Part shown: positions 12,001 through 22,100 of the stretch, one piece after another
Position numbering within the stretch: the stretch's first letter is position 1
Layout: the number at the start of each line of letters is the position of its first letter
NCBI RefSeq assembly: GCF_003633685.1
Contig: NZ_RBKT01000001.1
Coordinates: forward strand, 124,001-188,000
Direction: 5' to 3'
Length of the DNA stretch: 64,000 nt
DNA from: Micromonospora pisi
GTDB lineage: Bacteria > Actinomycetota > Actinomycetes > Mycobacteriales > Micromonosporaceae
Notes under the pieces: model-generated
Database searches by the model: none
Told to the model about the DNA's origin: nothing
Seen by the model: only the letters and a program-made list of their open reading frames with translations
Program-made: the position numbers and the translations under genes

Positions 12001-15000
12001 GTAGAGGCCCTCCTGCAACGGCGACAGTGGCCACACCTCGGCCACCGGCCACGGGCTCCGCTGCCGGACCAGCTCCCACTCGCCCGGTTCGAGGGTGCCG
12101 AACGCCCGGTCGACGTCGGTGCCATTCCCGGTCGTGGGGCCGGTCGCGGTGCCCCCGGGGACGGTCGCGGGGCCGCCGGTCAGTTCGAGCAGGGCGGCGA
12201 GCCAGCTTTCGGCAAGCTCGTGTACCTCGGCGCTGTCCCAGACCGCCGTCGACCAGGTCCAGGTCGCGGTCGGGTTCGTCCCGCCCCGCACCCGCAGCTG
12301 CAACGGGTGCGGCTGGGCGGTCGGCGTGGCCAGCCACTCGGCGCCGGGCAGCGCGGGCGCGTACTCGACCAGCACCGGTGGGCGTACCGTCGGGGCGAGA
12401 ATCGGCGCCGCCTGCGGGTTGAGGTAACGCAGCAGGTCGTACCCGGATCCGTGGTGTGGTGCCATTTGCCGTCGCCGGGCCACCTCACGGGTGGCGCCGG
12501 TCAGGTCGGTCACGGCCGGCAGGCGTACCGGACTCCACCGGTGCAGCGGGCCGACCGTACGGGAAAGGTCGGATCCGGCCTCACGTCCCGTCGTCAGCAG
12601 GTCGACCAGGAGGTCGCCGGTCTCCTCCCGCCCGTGCCGCCGCCCCCACCGGGTGGCCGCCACCCGCAACGCCGCGAGCAGTCGGTCGACCGGGTCCCGA
12701 TCAACCAGTCCCGGTGGCAGGACCAGCTCCATCGTGGACCGGGCCGCCGGGTCCGCGCCGACCGGCAGTGTCCGGGCCAGCGTGTCGGCGCCGGGCACGA
12801 GCGTCTCCACCCAGTGGGTCAGCTCGGCGAGCCGATCCGGGTGCTGGGCCTGCTCGCCGAGGGCGCGGACGTGAGCACGCAGCGGCACCGGGACGGGCGC
12901 GACGGCGCCACCTTCCCAGAGTGCCTCCAGGTCGGCCAGCAGAATCGGCCACGACGCCTCGTCGACCGCCAACCGGTGCGCGACAAGCAGCAGCTCGCCC
13001 GGCTTGTCCGTCCCGCCGTCGAACCAGACCGCGTCGAAGACCGCACCGGTTTCGGGGTCGAGCCGACCGAGCGCGTCGCGCAGCTCCTCGTCGACGCGGG
13101 TCCGGTCGGCCACCGCTCCGGTGTCGGCACCCGGCGTCGCCACCCGTGGCAGCCACGCGTCGCCTCCGTCGCCGGGCGCGGTGATCCGCAGGGTCCAGAG
13201 CAGGTCACCGATCCGGGTCAGCCGCTGACGCAGGCCGTCGTGCCGGTCCCGCAGCGTGGCCAGGACCGCGCGCACCCGGGCCTCGGTCAACCCGGCCGGG
13301 GTACGGGTGAGCACCGCCGTACCGGCCGGTCCGACCGGTAGACCGCTCTCCCGTAGCCGGTGCACCGCCGGGGTCGGCGGCAGGTCGCCGTACCGCTGCG
13401 GGTCCGTCCCCTGCTCCGCCGGCACGGCCGGGGTCGCTGGCGCCGGTTGGGCCGGCTCGGGACCGGCCAGCTCCGCCAGGTGGGCCGGGGTCCGGTGGGT
13501 GAAGACGTCACGTGGACTGATCAGGATGTCGTGGGCGTGCGCCCGGTTGGCCACACCGATCGACTGGATGCTGTCGCCACCGAGGACGAAGAAGTCGTCG
13601 TCGGGGCCGACCTCGGGCAGCCCCAGCACCGAGGCGAAGACCTCGCAGAACAACCGCTCTGCGGCGGTACGCGGGGCCCGGCCGGTGGACCGGGACGGCT
13701 GCGGCTGCGGCAGCGCGGCGACGTCGAGCTTGCCGCTCGCCGTACGCGGCAGTTCGTCCAGCACCAGCAGCGCCGCCGGGACCAGTGCGGCGGGCAGGGT
13801 GGTGGCGAGCGCGGTCAGCAGCGTCTCCGGGTCGACGGTGACACCGGTCCGGGCGACCACGTACGCGAGCAGCCGCACCGCACCCGTCGAACCCGTCCGG
13901 GTGACGACGGCGGCGGCGGCCACCTCCGGCCGTACGGCCAGGTGCGCCTCGATCTCGCCGAGCTCCACCCGGTGACCCCGGATCTTCACCTGCCGGTCGA
14001 CCCGCCCGAGGTACTCCAACGTCCCGTCGGCGGCCGAGCGGACCAGGTCACCGGTGCGGTACATGCGCTCCCCCGCCGGCCCGTACGGGTCGGCGACGAA
14101 CCGGTCCGCGGTCAGTCCCGCCCGCCCGTGGTAGCCGCGCGCGAGCTGCACCCCGGCGACGTAGAGCTCACCGGGCACGCCGTGCGGCACCTGACGCAGC
14201 TCCTGGTCGAGTACGCGCAGCCGGGTGCCCGCCACGGCGGTGCCGATCGGCACCGTGCCCCCGGTGACCGGGGCGCCCGGCCCCTCGGTCGCCTCGGCGC
14301 AGGTGACCTGGATGGTCGCCTCGGTCGGCCCGTACACGTTGTGCACCGGCACCCCGGTCGTCGCCTGCCAGCGGCGGGCGACCGACCGGCTGAGCGCGTC
14401 GCCGCCGGCCAGCACCCGGCGCAGACTCTCCACCCCGGCGCCGGTCTCGACGGCGTCGGCGAAGGCACCCAGCATGGACGAGACGATCACCATCGTGGTC
14501 ACCCGGTGCCGGCGGACCGCCGCCGCGAGGCGGGCCGGGTCGCCGGTCGCCTCCGGCGGGGTGAGCACCACCGCCGCGCCCACGGTCAACGGCCAGAAGA
14601 TCTCCAGAGCGGCCGGGTCGAAGCTCGCCGAGAGGTGGTGCAGCACCCGGTCGTCCGCACCGAGTCCGAACTGTCCCTGCACCCAGGCGAGCTGGCTCGC
14701 GATCGCCCCGTGCGGTACGAGCACGCCCTTCGGCTGCCCCGTCGACCCCGAGGTGTACAGCAGATAAGCCCCCATCTGCGGAGTAAGGAAGGGCCCCTTG
14801 TTATCGCTTTCCGTTGTATAAGGGGCCCTTCCCAACGCCTCGGGGGTGTCGCTGTCGAGCAGGAGGAGATCCAGGTCGGGGCATGGCGGCAGGCGGTCGG
14901 CGGCGGACCCGGTGGTGACGACGGTACGGACGCCGGAGTCGGCGAGCAGGTACGCCAGCCGCTCTGCCGGGTGGTCGACGTCCAGCGGCAGGTACGCGGC

Positions 15001-18000
15001 ACCCGCCTTGAGTACGCCGAGCAGCGCCACAACCAGTTCCGCCGAGCGGGGCACCGCGACGGCGACGACCCGCTCCGGGCCGACACCCGTGGCGCGCAGC
15101 CGAGCGGCGAGTGCCGCCGCGCGGGTCTCCAGTTCGAGGTAGCTGAGGGTGGTGTCGTCGGAGACCAGCGCCGGCGCGTACGGCGTCCGGGCGACCTGCG
15201 CCCGCACCGCCGCGACCAGCGTGGTGGCGGTGGGGTCGCCGGCCGGGCCGCTCAGCCGGGCCAGGATCTTCTCCCGCTCGGTGGCATCGAGCAGCTCGAC
15301 CCGTCCGACCGGCCGCCGTGGGTCGTCGACGAGCTGTTCCAGGAGCCGGGTGAGCCAACCGGCGATCCGGTGCACGGCGTCGGCGTCCAACCGCGCGGCG
15401 TCGTGCTTGAACCGCAGCTCCAACCGGTCACCGGGAACGACGATCAGCGCGAGCGGGTAGTGCCCGGCGTCCCGGTAGTCGACGCCAGCGACCGCGACGC
15501 TGCCGCTCGGGTCCCGCAGGTCGGCCTGGTCGGGGTAGTTCTCCAGCACCACGAGCGTGTCGAACAGTTCGTCCACCCCGGCGATCCGGTGCAGGTCGGC
15601 GAGGCCAACGTGCTGGTGGTCGAGCAGGTCGGACTGCTCGGCGTGCAGTTGGGTGAGCAGGTCCGCCAGGGACTGCTCCGGTTGCCAGCGGACCCGTACC
15701 GGCAGCGTGTTGATGAGGAGACCGACCAGGTCACCGATGCCGTCGAGGTCGGCGCCCCGACCGCTCACGGTGGTGCCGAAGAGTACGTCACGGCCTCCGG
15801 TGAGCTGCCCCAGCAGCAGCCCCCAGGCGCCCTGGAGTACGGCGCCGAGGGTGATCCCGTACTCCCGGGCCCGTGCGGTGAGGCCGGCGGTGAGCGCCTC
15901 GGGCAACGCCACCCGGAGTTCCGCCGGACGGGCCGGCTGCTGCGGTCCGGTCACGGGAACCAGCCGGGTCGGCTCGTCCACCCCGGCGAGCACCTGCCGC
16001 CAGGCGGCGTGGGCGGCGTCCCGATCCTGTCGGGCGAGCCAGGCGAGGTGGTGCCGGTACGGGGTGACGGCCGGCAGCCACGGCGTGCTCTCCGCCAGGC
16101 CAGCGGCACCAGCCGGGGCGGCCAGGCCAGCCGCACCAGCCGAACCGGTGGTCGGCTGGTACAGGGCGAGCAGGTCCCGCAGCAGGACCGGTACCGACCA
16201 GCCGTCCGCGACGATGTGCGGGAACTGCAGCACCAGCCAGTGTCGTACGTCGTCGCGGCGCAGCAGGAGCGCCCGCAGCAGCGGCGGGCGACCCAGGTCG
16301 AACGGGCGTCCCCGTTCGTTGTCGGTCTCGGCGAGCAGCCGGGCGCGTTGGCCCGCCTCGTCCAGGTCGGCGACGTCGACCCGGCGCCACGGCAGGTCGA
16401 CCCCGGCGACCACCGCCTGGATCAGCCGACCGTCCGGGCCGAGGCGGAACGCGGCCCGGAGCGGGGCGTGCCGGTCCAGCAGCCGCTGTGCCGCCCGGCG
16501 GAGCGCGGCGTGGTCGAGCGGACCGGAGAGGTCGACGATGAGCTGGACCACGTACGCGTCGGTGCCGCTGCCGTCGGCGAGGGCGTGAAAGTAGAAACCC
16601 TCCTGCATCGGGGTGACCGGCAGCGCCTCGACCAGCCCCGGCAGTTCCTCGGCCAACTGGGCGGCGGCGTCCGGGGTGAGCACCGGTGCCAGCTCGTCGG
16701 CGACCGGTGCGCCGGCAGGCACCACGACCGGGGCGAGCTGGGCGACCGTACGGTGGACGAAGACCTGTCGCAGGGTGAGCGCGAGTCCGGCCCGCCGGGC
16801 CCGGATGACCAGTTGGATCGCGACGATGCTGTCTCCGCCGAGGGCGAAGAAGTCGTCGTCGATGCCGACCTCGGGCAGGTCGAGCACCTCGGCGTAGAGG
16901 GTGCAGAGCAGTTCCTCGCGGGCGCTGCGCGGCCGTACGCCGGTGCTGAGCACGCCCCGGTCGGGCCGCGGCAGCGCGGCCCGGTCAAGCTTCCCGCTGC
17001 CGGTGACCGGCAGTTGGTGCAGCGCGACGATGGCGGTCGGGACCATGTACTCCGGCAGCCAGGCCCGGGCCCGCTCGCGTAGCCGGCGCAGCAGGGTGGG
17101 GATGTCCCGGAAGCGGACCGGGGTGTTGGCGTGCTCGGGCCGGGGACCGCCGGCGGACGCCGGCTGGTAGACCGGTCCCGGTAGGGCGTCGCCCCTGGCG
17201 AAGACGACGTCGAGGCGACCGTCGGTGGCGTCGGCTGTCCAGGTCGTCCGGACCGTGTACCCGTGCTTTTCACCGAGGCGGTGCAACGCCTCGGGATCCG
17301 CCGCGACGGACCGGGGTGTCGACTCCGGGTCGACCGAGCCGGACGCCAGCGCGTGCGCGGCGGCCAGGTCCACGGTGAGGCGGGCGTTCGGCACACCGGT
17401 CAGCCGCAGTGCCGCCGGTCCGTCGCCGCCGAGCATGCCGGCGAGCGCGTCGAGGTCGGCCAGGTCGGCCAGGTCGGCCCCCCAGCGGTACGTCGGCACG
17501 TCGGTCACCGCCGTCGCCACCTCGGCGGGTGCGCCGTCCGGGCGGCGGCGCAGCACGACGTCGTACCGGTAGCGGGTCAGTTCGTTGTGGTCCTCGCCCC
17601 GCTTGACCCAGAGGTCCACGGTCTCGACCTCGGGCAGGTCACGGGCGAGGGCGGGAAAGAACTCCGGGTCGAGCAGGAGTTCGCCCTCCCAGGCGAGATC
17701 CTGCGCGACCCCGGTCCGGGCGGCGGCGAGGTCGGCCGGCTCGGTGCCGGGGCGGCGGCCGAGCTGGATGGCGGCGCGCAGGCTGGGCAGCAGGCGCAGG
17801 TTGCGCACGTCGCCGACGAAGACCCGGCCACCGGGAACGAGCAGGTCCACGGCACGACGCAGCACGTCGGCGAGGTAGTCGGCGGCCGGGAAGTACTGCG
17901 CCACCGAGTTGATCACGATGGTGTCGAAGTGGTTCGCCGGCAGGCCGTCGAAGCGGTGGGCTGGCTGTGCCCGCAGGGTGACCCGGTCGGCGAGCTCGGG

Positions 18001-20448
18001 ATTCCGGTCGACCTGCTGGCGCAGCGACGTGATCGCCTGCTCGGAGAGGTCGGTGCCCCAGTACTCGGCACAGTTCGGGGCGAGGCCGGAGAGCAGCAGG
18101 CCACTGCCGACACCGATCTCCAGGATCCGGTGCGGACGCAGGGCGGCGATCCGGGCGACGGTGGCGTCCCGCCAGGCCCGCATCTGCCCGAGCGGGATGG
18201 GCTGGCCGTCGTAGCTGCTGTTCCAGCCGGTGAAGTTCTGCGCCGCCGGCTCGGCCCGGCCGGCCGAGTAGAGCAGTTCGTGCAGGTCCTTCCACTGGGC
18301 GACCTGCCGTTCCCCGACGGTGTCAACGGGCTCGGCGCCGCCAACCGCGCCGGTGGTGGGCACGACGTACGCGACCAGGCGCCGCTCGCCGGGCTGGTCC
18401 TCGCGTACGGTCGCGACCACCTGGGCCACGTCCGGGTCGCCGGCCAGCGCCGATTCGACCTCGCCGAGTTCGATCCGGTAACCCCGGACCTTCACCTGGT
18501 CGTCGGCGCGGCCGACGAAGTCGAGCTGGCCGTCGGAGCGCCACCGGACCAGGTCCCCGGTCCGGTACAGCCGCTCGCCGGGGTCGCCGTACGGGTCGGC
18601 GACGAACCGCTGCGCGGTCAGTGCCGGGCGCCCCAGGTAACCCCGGGCCAGACCGGCCCCACCGAGGTAGAGCTCACCGAGGACACCGGCCGGCACCGGC
18701 CGCAGCGCGTTGTCGAGCACGTAGGCGCGGGTGCCCGGGTCGGGTCGGCCGATCGGCACCGAGGAGCCGGACCGGGTCGCCGGGTCACACCGGCCGAGGG
18801 TGGAGTTGACGGTCGCCTCGGTCGGCCCGTACGCGTTGAACATCCGCTGTCGGGTGGCGTACCGGGCGACGAGTTCGGGACTGACCCGCTCGGTGCCGGC
18901 GAGCAGGGTGGCGCCGTCCGGCAGCGTGACCTCCGGTGGCAGCGCGGCCAGCAGGGCCGGCGGGAGGATCATGAAGGTGGCGCCGTGGGTGTGGGCGTAC
19001 TCGGCGAGTTCGGCGGTGGGCAGCCGGCGCTCGGTCGGGACCACCACCAGCCGACCACCGGAGAGCAGCGCCAGGCAGAGGTCCCAGAAGGCGACGTCGA
19101 AGCTGGGCGACGCGAACTGGAGAATCCGGCTGTCCGGGCCGACACCGAAGCGTTCGGTCTGGGTGGCTAGCAGCTTCGCCACCCCGGTGTGGGAGAGCAC
19201 GACGCCCTTGGGGCGGCCGGTGGAGCCGGAGGTGTAGATCACGTACGCGGCGTTGTGGACGCTGAGCGGCGCGGTCCGGTCCTGGTCGGTCGGGTCGGTG
19301 TCGGGTCCGTCGGCGACCGCGCGGACCAGGTCGGGGTCGTCGAGCAGCAGCCGGGTGGTGCCCGGGTGTTCGGGTACGTCGGTCGCCAGTTCCCCGGTGG
19401 TCAGCAGGCAGACCGGCGCGGCGTCGGCGAGCATGTACGCGATCCGCTCGGCCGGGTACTCGACGTCGACCGGCAGGTACGCGCCACCGGCCTTGAGTAC
19501 GGCGAGTTCCGCCACGATCAGGTCGACCGAACGGGGCAGGGCCAGCGCGACCAGCCGTTCCGGGCCGACCCCGTGCGCGATCAGCAGATGGGCGAGCCGG
19601 TTGGCCCGCTCGTCGAGTTCGCGGTAGGTCAGCTCGTCGCGCTCCAGGACCAGCGCGACCGCGTCCGGGGTGCGCCGGACCCACGCCTGGAACAGTTGCG
19701 GCAACGTCGCCGGTGGCACCGACAGGGCGGTGTCGTTCCAGCCGTCGAGGAGCAGGTGCCGTTCCTCGGGGGTGAGCAGTTCGAGCACTCCGACCGGCTC
19801 GCCGGGTCGGCGCAGGCCGTCGTCGAGCAGCCGCAGCAGGTGGTCGAGCAGCCGGTCGGCGGCGGCCCCGGCGAGCACCTGCCCGGCGTGGCGCAGCCGC
19901 AGCGCGTACCCGGTGGGGGTTTCGGTGAGCCCCAGCCAGAGGTCGAGTCGGGGGTCGGGGGTGCCGCCGTAGCCGACGTTGGTCAGCAGCGCGCCCCGGC
20001 GCAGTGGCGCTACGCCCAGGTGGGCGGCGATCGCCGGCAGCGGCAGCGGGTACGCCGACGCGTCGAGGCGGGCGGTGGCGACCCGGTCGACGACGTCGTC
20101 GAGTCCGGGCGCTCCGCTCAGGTCGAGTCGCAGTGGCAGTTCCGCCGCCGTGAGCACCAGGTCGGTGCCGGCGCCGTAGCGCAGCAGCAGGGCGGCGAGC
20201 CCGGCGAGGACCACGTCGTCGGCGCTCACCCGCCCCTGGCGGACGTGTTCGGCCAGCAGGGTGCCGAGCGCGGCCGGCAGTTCCCGGGTCCGCTGCCCGG
20301 ACGGTTCGCCCGTGTCGGCGGCCGCTGGGGTTCCGGCGTCGCCGGCCGGTGCGTCCGAGGGCAGCGCGATCTCCTGGGCGACCGGGGTCAGCCGGTCCCG
20401 CCAGTACCGAAGGGCGTCATCCACTGTGGTCAGTTCGCTGGCGGACAA
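1..20448 (-). CDS. Giant siderophore-type nonribosomal peptide synthetase, five visible modules (3' end outside window)
   Basis: Assembles a peptide from thioester-bound amino acids in the cytoplasm. One frame stays open from a TTG start, preceded by AGAGGTG about 9 nt upstream, to the window edge (at least 6,816 residues). Order by residue: C-lobe stub 1-230; A1 240-1180 with an embedded methyltransferase (EIGVGSG near 778); PCP 1203; C2 1250-1680 (HIVADG); A2 1720-2250; PCP 2290; E 2350-2790 with eroded motifs; C3 2790-3215; A3 3235-4190 with a second methyltransferase (EIGVGTG near 3793); PCP 4231 (GGHSL); C4 4290-4715 (HHITTDE); A4 4740-5250; PCP 5298; C5 5355-5790 (HLLLDG); A5 5815-6325; PCP 6378; E from 6415 (HHLAVDG). 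All five TSGSTG motifs lie in the same frame. It follows the ornithine monooxygenase gene in the same direction. The product is inferred to be an N-methylated hydroxamate peptide. No MbtH gene or thioesterase is visible. Confidence 0.96.
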   Translation of the reverse strand, partial: MSASELTTVDDALRYWRDRLTPVAQEIALPSDAPAGDAGTPAAADTGEPSGQRTRELPAALGTLLAEHVRQGRVSADDVVLAGLAALLLRYGAGTDLVLTAAELPLRLDLSGAPGLDDVVDRVATARLDASAYPLPLPAIAAHLGVAPLRRGALLTNVGYGGTPDPRLDLWLGLTETPTGYALRLRHAGQVLAGAAADRLLDHLLRLLDDGLRRPGEPVGVLELLTPEERHLLLDGWNDTALSVPPATLPQLFQAWVRRTPDAVALVLERDELTYRELDERANRLAHLLIAHGVGPERLVALALPRSVDLIVAELAVLKAGGAYLPVDVEYPAERIAYMLADAAPVCLLTTGELATDVPEHPGTTRLLLDDPDLVRAVADGPDTDPTDQDRTAPLSVHNAAYVIYTSGSTGRPKGVVLSHTGVAKLLATQTERFGVGPDSRILQFASPSFDVAFWDLCLALLSGGRLVVVPTERRLPTAELAEYAHTHGATFMILPPALLAALPPEVTLPDGATLLAGTERVSPELVARYATRQRMFNAYGPTEATVNSTLGRCDPATRSGSSVPIGRPDPGTRAYVLDNALRPVPAGVLGELYLGGAGLARGYLGRPALTAQRFVADPYGDPGERLYRTGDLVRWRSDGQLDFVGRADDQVKVRGYRIELGEVESALAGDPDVAQVVATVREDQPGERRLVAYVVPTTGAVGGAEPVDTVGERQVAQWKDLHELLYSAGRAEPAAQNFTGWNSSYDGQPIPLGQMRAWRDATVARIAALRPHRILEIGVGSGLLLSGLAPNCAEYWGTDLSEQAITSLRQQVDRNPELADRVTLRAQPAHRFDGLPANHFDTIVINSVAQYFPAADYLADVLRRAVDLLVPGGRVFVGDVRNLRLLPSLRAAIQLGRRPGTEPADLAAARTGVAQDLAWEGELLLDPEFFPALARDLPEVETVDLWVKRGEDHNELTRYRYDVVLRRRPDGAPAEVATAVTDVPTYRWGADLADLADLDALAGMLGGDGPAALRLTGVPNARLTVDLAAAHALASGSVDPESTPRSVAADPEALHRLGEKHGYTVRTTWTADATDGRLDVVFARGDALPGPVYQPASAGGPRPEHANTPVRFRDIPTLLRRLRERARAWLPEYMVPTAIVALHQLPVTGSGKLDRAALPRPDRGVLSTGVRPRSAREELLCTLYAEVLDLPEVGIDDDFFALGGDSIVAIQLVIRARRAGLALTLRQVFVHRTVAQLAPVVVPAGAPVADELAPVLTPDAAAQLAEELPGLVEALPVTPMQEGFYFHALADGSGTDAYVVQLIVDLSGPLDHAALRRAAQRLLDRHAPLRAAFRLGPDGRLIQAVVAGVDLPWRRVDVADLDEAGQRARLLAETDNERGRPFDLGRPPLLRALLLRRDDVRHWLVLQFPHIVADGWSVPVLLRDLLALYQPTTGSAGAAGLAAPAGAAGLAESTPWLPAVTPYRHHLAWLARQDRDAAHAAWRQVLAGVDEPTRLVPVTGPQQPARPAELRVALPEALTAGLTARAREYGITLGAVLQGAWGLLLGQLTGGRDVLFGTTVSGRGADLDGIGDLVGLLINTLPVRVRWQPEQSLADLLTQLHAEQSDLLDHQHVGLADLHRIAGVDELFDTLVVLENYPDQADLRDPSGSVAVAGVDYRDAGHYPLALIVVPGDRLELRFKHDAARLDADAVHRIAGWLTRLLEQLVDDPRRPVGRVELLDATEREKILARLSGPAGDPTATTLVAAVRAQVARTPYAPALVSDDTTLSYLELETRAAALAARLRATGVGPERVVAVAVPRSAELVVALLGVLKAGAAYLPLDVDHPAERLAYLLADSGVRTVVTTGSAADRLPPCPDLDLLLLDSDTPEALGRAPYTTESDNKGPFLTPQMGAYLLYTSGSTGQPKGVLVPHGAIASQLAWVQGQFGLGADDRVLHHLSASFDPAALEIFWPLTVGAAVVLTPPEATGDPARLAAAVRRHRVTTMVIVSSMLGAFADAVETGAGVESLRRVLAGGDALSRSVARRWQATTGVPVHNVYGPTEATIQVTCAEATEGPGAPVTGGTVPIGTAVAGTRLRVLDQELRQVPHGVPGELYVAGVQLARGYHGRAGLTADRFVADPYGPAGERMYRTGDLVRSAADGTLEYLGRVDRQVKIRGHRVELGEIEAHLAVRPEVAAAAVVTRTGSTGAVRLLAYVVARTGVTVDPETLLTALATTLPAALVPAALLVLDELPRTASGKLDVAALPQPQPSRSTGRAPRTAAERLFCEVFASVLGLPEVGPDDDFFVLGGDSIQSIGVANRAHAHDILISPRDVFTHRTPAHLAELAGPEPAQPAPATPAVPAEQGTDPQRYGDLPPTPAVHRLRESGLPVGPAGTAVLTRTPAGLTEARVRAVLATLRDRHDGLRQRLTRIGDLLWTLRITAPGDGGDAWLPRVATPGADTGAVADRTRVDEELRDALGRLDPETGAVFDAVWFDGGTDKPGELLLVAHRLAVDEASWPILLADLEALWEGGAVAPVPVPLRAHVRALGEQAQHPDRLAELTHWVETLVPGADTLARTLPVGADPAARSTMELVLPPGLVDRDPVDRLLAALRVAATRWGRRHGREETGDLLVDLLTTGREAGSDLSRTVGPLHRWSPVRLPAVTDLTGATREVARRRQMAPHHGSGYDLLRYLNPQAAPILAPTVRPPVLVEYAPALPGAEWLATPTAQPHPLQLRVRGGTNPTATWTWSTAVWDSAEVHELAESWLAALLELTGGPATVPGGTATGPTTGNGTDVDRAFGTLEPGEWELVRQRSPWPVAEVWPLSPLQEGLYFHASYDQGELDVYTAQVAFEAAYPIDADRLRAACATLLARNPGLRAGFTGDGLPAPVQFITTDPPPPLTVVDLTTVDEVDRAARIEALLADDRTRRFDLARPPLFRLLLLRLGDGNDRLVITHHVLLWDGWSARIVLDQLLALYVTGGDDHDLPPAGSYRNYLVWLAGRDRDAAVAAWRDELADLAEPTLVAPVDRARQPVLPRRRRAELPATVTERLRVAAREAGVTLNTLLNAAWAVVLSTAVGRTDVVFGTTVAGRPAEIPHVGNAVGLFLNTVPVRVALDPDEPIGDLLRRVQTTRTGLMAHEYLGLGEVQRASGQSQLFDTLFALQQVGGEDETAELRERHGLTEVGSVDATHYPLTLVVAPGTTLRATLAYRADAVAATTASSLLARFVTVLERLAGDPTRPVGRLDVLPASERAALDAGSRATTRPLPGETVADLLGAQARRTPDETALVFGSATWTYAELDARVNRLARLLLSRGAGPERVVALALPRSAEMVAALFAVLRTGAAYLPLELDHPAERLAHMVDDAAPVCVLTTTAVATRLALPGTLRVDDPETAAELDALPATEITDTEHPGFARTRTDRLDHPAYVIYTSGSTGRPKGVVTPYRGLTNMQLNHQEAIFGPTVEAAGGRRLRIAHTVSFAFDMSWEELLWLVEGHEVHVCDEDLRRDAEALVAYCDRHRIDVVNVTPTYADHLIAEGLLRHDPAAGQHRPVLVLLGGEAVSDQVWSRLRETEGTLGYNLYGPTEYTINTLGGGTVDSATPTVGREIWNTRAYLLDPWLRPVPDGCPGELYIGGAGLARGYLNAPGLTADRFVADPFGGPGQRLYRTGDLVRRRPDGNLDFLGRTDDQVKIRGYRVELGEIESVLVEHPDVARAAVIARESANGVGRRLVAYVVPATGVDAGNERDHLAEWQQIYHDEYTAIGTAVADEDFAGWDSSYDGQPIPLDDMREWREATVARIRELRPRRVLEIGVGTGLLLSRLAPDCEAYWGTDFAGPVIEKLRSDVAATPELAGRVELRHQPADVLDGLPRDHFDTIVINSVVQYFPSVEYLVQVLAGAVELLVPGGSLFVGDIRNLRLARTFHAAVQASRSGPDVDPARLRRAVERSVLLEKELLVDPDLFGAVAAAWAQHTPVAVTVRTKRGHRHNELTRHRYDAVLRRLAAPPDEQTLSLAEFPTLRWAADRADGETGGGTVADLAGLAGYLQRQRPDRLRVERVPNARLAAELALLRRLDADQAEPGTARSETEPAAVEPEALHELGERLGYQVLTTWSPVADGSLDAIFVAPELLDGKLPVDLCRPLRVAAAPDDCANRPAVARGVAALTTRLREHLKLRLPDYMVPAALVTLAALPLTVNGKLNVRALPDAEPTGTVTGDQAPVTEREKVLCQLFADVLGLPAVGVRDSFFDLGGHSLLATRLIGRARSVIGAELSIRDLFEAPTVAELTARIAPEAGVPERPALVPATRPDPLPAAYAQQRLWVIQQLDPDSPAYNFPLVARVRGPLDEVALTDAVRDVMLRHEALRTLIVEHDGLPTQRIVAPADARPVLRTVAVDRADLAGVVSDAASRPFDLATELPLRVTVARLSPDEHVVVFLLHHITTDEWSDGPFLRDLGAAYAARRAGTAPDWTPLPVQYADYTLWQRELLGDPADPGSLAARQLDFWRETLRDAPQRLELPTDRAPRPGQVVRAGGETTVALDPVAVRALRQLAQASGASMFMVGQAAVAALLHRLGAGTDIPLGAPIAGRTDEALDDLIGFFVNTLVLRTDVSGDPSFTELLGRVRAADLAAFSHQDVPFEAVVRALNPDRSVTDNPLFQVMVVYRNRNADRLELGGLEATPEPHSTGTARFDLVFSFGERTDTDAIDVLLEYRADLFDAGTVAAIGRRLGRLVEAVAADPEAPVSRVDLLDDSERRRVLHDLNNTGRPVDEGTVPELFTAQVAQRPAAVAVVDAEGESTYAELDARSNRIARLLSGRGVRAGDVVGLAVPRSREMVAAILGVLKLGAAYLPLELTLPADRLGYLLTDSGTGLVLVTASAADRLPDRPGLRRLELDDPVTVAELAGLPDGPLDPALSRIPPGLDHAAYVIYTSGSTGRPKGVVVSHEGIGSLIATAVDRMGVSAASRVSQFASVGFDVAVFDLVMSLCVGGRLVLIPDEARVADHPLTDFLRAQGVTHMILPPSLLSALPADCELPDGGTVLVGTETVPPDLIRRLARRQRVFGAYGLTEATVNSTLWAAEPDWDAAVPIGRPDPNTRVYVLDAALRPVPPGVVGELYVAGRGLARGYLGRPGLTAQRFVADPFGAAGARMYRTGDRARWRADGNLDFLGRVDDQVKIRGFRIELGEIEAALAGHPAVAQAAVVADRAGSVVRLAAYVVPEGKTSGAAELDPNGLREHVAGLLPEYMVPAAVVVLDGPLPLTANGKLDRRSLPAPDFGATSSGRAPANSREEVFCRLVAELLHLPRVGADDDFFALGGDSIVAIQLVSRARREGLRLRPAAVFQARTPAGLAREADELGETVTPHTTALLALDPAEQAEVAILDPAPVELLPLTPLQAGLLFHASLDADGPDVYTVQTWFELTGPVDPARLRRAAQALLDRHPNLRAGFRYLGSGRPVAFIPARASLPWTERDLTGLDRQAAEDAWSALVDDQAARFDPAHPPLLRLLLAAFGPDRHRLLLTHQHLLLDGWSGPPLVDELATLYAADAADAAHGALAPPVPFRDYLGWLAAQDRDAARSAWAAELAGLAEPTLLAPAEPTRLPIAPRLHEVVLPEPVTTALTTLARSRGLTLGAVVHAAWGVVLGRLTGRNDVVFGATVSGRPADLPGMESMLGLFITTVPVRVHCAPADRLGVVLDRVWAAQSRLVEHEHLGLAEIQRAAGLGELFDSLLVFENFPAVRGLPDAVDQATGGDRLSIRPTGGRDATHYPLTWAVSPRETLSLVAEYRPDLFDAETVRRFGAAFARVLTALAGDPDRPVGTVDLLAPHVRDQVLTAGTGGVVDEPATTVPALFAARVAQSPDTIAVVGPDTGPDGWSYAELDDRVNRLARLLVARGAGPEAVVALALPRGAGMIAAILATQQAGAGYLPVDPDLPADRVAMMLDDARPVALVTTTALAAELPPTDRATVLLDTAETAALLAALPGHGLGDADRLAPLRPDHPAYVIYTSGSTGRPKGVVVSHRSLVNLFHSHRETLYRPAVEATGRRHLRVGHAWSFSFDASWQPQLWLFDGHALHVVDDETRRDPERLAAEVAAAALDFIEVTPGHFAAMAAAGLVRDGRCGLAVVGVGGEAVPPALWATLRELTGTESYNLYGPTECTVDALVGRFRDSDVPVVGRPVHNTRAYVLDSALRPVAPGVTGELYLSGAGLARGYLRRPGLTAERFVADPFGLPGARMYRTGDLARWTPDGQLDYVGRADDQVKIRGFRIEPGEIEAALTAHPGVGSATVVVREDRARGRHLVAYLVGASGQPVGAASLRTHLTGLLPEYMTPAAFVFLPRLPVLSNGKLDRAALPIPEYPAAESGRVPRNPVERTLLDVAARALDRPEIGVEDDFFALGGDSAGSIQLVVAARLAGLEIRPRDVFRLRTVAALAEVALPVETVVPLTPVMHWLRELGGPIDGFNQSVVLRVPPRLGSDRLTGAVGALLDRHDLLRARLDRGGPGAEWTLRVPAPGTVDVRPLLRRVDVAALDDAGLRAEVDEQARTARERLDPDRGVLLQAVWFDAGERPGRLLLMVHHLAVDGVSWRILVPELAAACGVGGTDEPASPGTTFGRWAELLARHAVQAERAAELPYWAEVMTGATPLLDPVDPLRDTAATVREVRVTLGPEEVSPLLTRVPTAFDGTVNEVLMTGFALAVDEFRRVRGRTGTDTGVWFSVEGHGREESALGPVPGGLDLTRTVGWFTSVYPVRLDPGPVRLDQPDGGAGLAPAVSRIREQLRAVPDNGLGYGLLRFLNPTSAPQLAALGLPDIQVNYLGRFGAPEATDWAFAPEMAVAA
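3856..3881. repeat. Near-complete triple 9-bp tandem repeat in C5
   Basis: GGCGGCGTC is repeated nearly three times inside condensation domain C5 and encodes an Ala-Asp-Ala repeat in a surface-loop position of the protein. Same style of slippage repeat as the one in the A1 linker. Confidence 0.75.
14787..14832. repeat. GGGCCC-armed inverted repeat inside the A2 coding region
   Basis: Two perfect 13-bp arms, GGAAGGGCCCCTT and its complement, flank a 20-nt A/T-rich loop. The element lies within the NRPS gene just upstream of the A3 core motif of the second adenylation domain. It reads in frame on the minus strand as roughly [18 protein letters not shown]. This loop normally carries no conserved residues, and its length here is about the same as in the other A domains of the protein. 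Its base composition is unlike the surrounding sequence. It resembles short palindromic repeats I recall as dispersed in Micromonosporaceae genomes, which I cannot check here. Confidence 0.85.
17453..17479. repeat. Three perfect 9-bp tandem units in an NRPS linker
   Basis: AGGTCGGCC is repeated three times without a mismatch. It lies in the region after the methyltransferase insert of A1 and encodes an Asp-Leu-Ala repeat in frame. It probably arose by slippage in a tolerant linker. Confidence 0.8.
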
Positions 20449-20608
20449 GAAGAATCACACCTCTTCGACGGTTGGCGCAGGGACGTACGCGGGACGGCGG
20501 GAGAGAAGCCGATCCCGCGACGGGCCGGGTGTGCGGTCGCACGGCTCCCGGCACCGGTGGACCGGGAGGCCGTGGTCGGCCGTCCGGTGGCGGTACGACG
20601 ATCGACGG

Positions 20609-21958
20609 TCAGGCGCGACCGGCACCGGCCGGCGCCGGCATCGGGGTGGGCAGGTCGCGGTGGGACACGATCGAGTCCAGGATCTCGGCCGCGCGTACCG
20701 AGCCGTTGGAGAGCAGCGAGGAGCTGATCCCGTGGCTGTGCTCGGTGCCGCCCTGCAGGTAGATGCCGCAGCGCAGCCCGTCGCCGGTAACGACCCGGTA
20801 GTCCCGGTCCAGCCGGAGCCGCCCCAGTTCGTCGCGGTGGCAGTGGCCGCTCAGCTCGCCGAGCATGGAGACCGGGTCGACCGGGTCGTAGCCGGTGGCG
20901 CAGACGAGTACGTCGGCGTCCAGGACGGCCGGCTGCCCGGTGATCAGGGTTTCGATGGTGACCTGTACGCCGTCCGGGTGTGACACCGCGGCACGCAACC
21001 GGGAGGTGTTGAGCAGGCGGAGGCGGGACTGGCCGAGCACCTGTTCCCGGTAGCTGCGCCGGTACAACTCGGCGATCAGGTCGCCGTCCACGACGGAGTA
21101 GTTGGTGTTGCCGTGGTAGTCCATCAGCTGTGCCTTGACCTCGGCCGGGGCGTCGAAGTAGTCGTCGACCGCACCGGGATCGAAGATCCGGTTGGCGAAC
21201 GAGCTGTCGTCGGCCGGGCTGTAGCCGTACCGGGAGAAGACGGCGCAGACCTCGGCGGTGGGGAACCGCTCGTGCAGGTGTGCAGTGACCTCGGCCGCGC
21301 TCTGTCCGGCGCCGACGACAACGAACCGGGCGGGGGCCGTGACGGCCTGCCGGTCCAGGTTGAACAGCAGGTCCCGGCTGTGCCAGATGCGGTCGTCGGC
21401 GATCACGCCGGCCGGCATCCGGGGTTGCAGGCCGGTGGCGAGCACCAGGTTACGGGCCCGGTGGACGATGGTGCCCTGCCCGGTGTCGACCAGCACGTCG
21501 ACCAGTTCGATCCCGTCCTCGCCGAGCACCGGCCGTACGCCGATCACCTCGTGGCCGTAGCGCACCAGGTGGTCGACCTGGGCCGCGGCCCACTCCAGGT
21601 AGTCGTGGTACTCGATCCGCAGCGGGTAGAGCGTCTTGTGGTTGATGAAGTCGACCAGGCGGTCCTTGGCGTGCAGGTAGGCCAGAAAGCTGAACCGGCT
21701 CGTCGGGTTGCGCAGTGTCACCAGGTCCTTGAGGAACGAGACCTGCATGGTCGCGTCGTCGAGGAGCATGCCGCGATGCCAGCCGAAGCTCTGCTGGCGT
21801 TCGAGGAAGACCGCGGAGACCGGTTGCGTCGTCCCGGCCGGTCCGGCGGGTACGTGCTGTTCGGTGAGGGCGATGGCCAGCGCCAGATTGGACGGGCCGA
21901 ACCCCACTCCGACGATGTCGTAGACGGGCACCTCGTCGTGCGGCGGTACGTGCGCCAT
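20609..21958 (-). CDS. L-ornithine N5-monooxygenase (SidA/PvdA/IucD family)
   Basis: Hydroxylates the side-chain amine of ornithine with FAD, NADPH and oxygen, giving the N-hydroxy group later used in hydroxamate iron ligands. The N terminus has the FAD-binding GVGFGPSNLALA, the middle has the NADPH-binding VVGAGQSAAE, and the C-terminal third has the family motif ATGYDP. The length of 449 residues is usual. I chose the ATG preceded by AGGGG about 8 nt upstream; a GTG three codons earlier would lie inside that ribosome-binding site. The gene precedes the NRPS in the same direction with a 160-nt gap, and an iron box lies upstream, so IdeR/DmdR-type repression is expected. Lysine as substrate is possible, but the hydroxyornithine signature in A3 favours ornithine. 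Confidence 0.93.
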   Translation of the reverse strand: MAHVPPHDEVPVYDIVGVGFGPSNLALAIALTEQHVPAGPAGTTQPVSAVFLERQQSFGWHRGMLLDDATMQVSFLKDLVTLRNPTSRFSFLAYLHAKDRLVDFINHKTLYPLRIEYHDYLEWAAAQVDHLVRYGHEVIGVRPVLGEDGIELVDVLVDTGQGTIVHRARNLVLATGLQPRMPAGVIADDRIWHSRDLLFNLDRQAVTAPARFVVVGAGQSAAEVTAHLHERFPTAEVCAVFSRYGYSPADDSSFANRIFDPGAVDDYFDAPAEVKAQLMDYHGNTNYSVVDGDLIAELYRRSYREQVLGQSRLRLLNTSRLRAAVSHPDGVQVTIETLITGQPAVLDADVLVCATGYDPVDPVSMLGELSGHCHRDELGRLRLDRDYRVVTGDGLRCGIYLQGGTEHSHGISSSLLSNGSVRAAEILDSIVSHRDLPTPMPAPAGAGRA

Positions 21959-21982
21959 GGACCACACCCCTAGATCGTCGAT

Positions 21983-22001
21983 TTAGGGTAGGCTACCCTT
22001 G
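21983..22001. promoter_or_regulatory. Iron box upstream of the monooxygenase
   Basis: TTAGGGTAGGCTACCCTTG matches the 19-bp IdeR/DmdR consensus TTAGGTTAGGCTAACCTAA closely, including the central AGGCTA core. It lies 25 nt upstream of the monooxygenase start and should repress the biosynthetic operon when iron is plentiful. Confidence 0.85.
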
Positions 22002-22047
22002 CTTCAAACCTCGGTCAATGCGGGGACAGCAACACCACACACGCTAG

Positions 22048-22066
22048 CTAGGTAAGGCTTGCCTGA
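22048..22066. promoter_or_regulatory. Iron box upstream of the formyltransferase
   Basis: CTAGGTAAGGCTTGCCTGA is a second 19-bp IdeR/DmdR-like site, about 35 nt upstream of the formyltransferase start. It gives each arm of the divergent promoter region its own operator. Confidence 0.82.
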
Positions 22067-22100
22067 CTAGTATCCGCCGGGAATGCCAGGAGGCGTCCAC

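Noticed and set aside
8884-13341. Plus-strand open frame of about 1,485 codons antisense to the NRPS
   Set aside because: No family motifs, and codon-position bias in high-GC DNA leaves the antisense strand without stops. The minus strand has continuous NRPS domains.
1-20448. Several separate NRPS genes
   Set aside because: All five TSGSTG motifs and the PCP motifs lie in one frame, and I saw no stop in that frame.
22083-22100. Upstream ATG for the formyltransferase
   Set aside because: It would place AGGAGG, the obvious ribosome-binding site of the next ATG, inside the gene.
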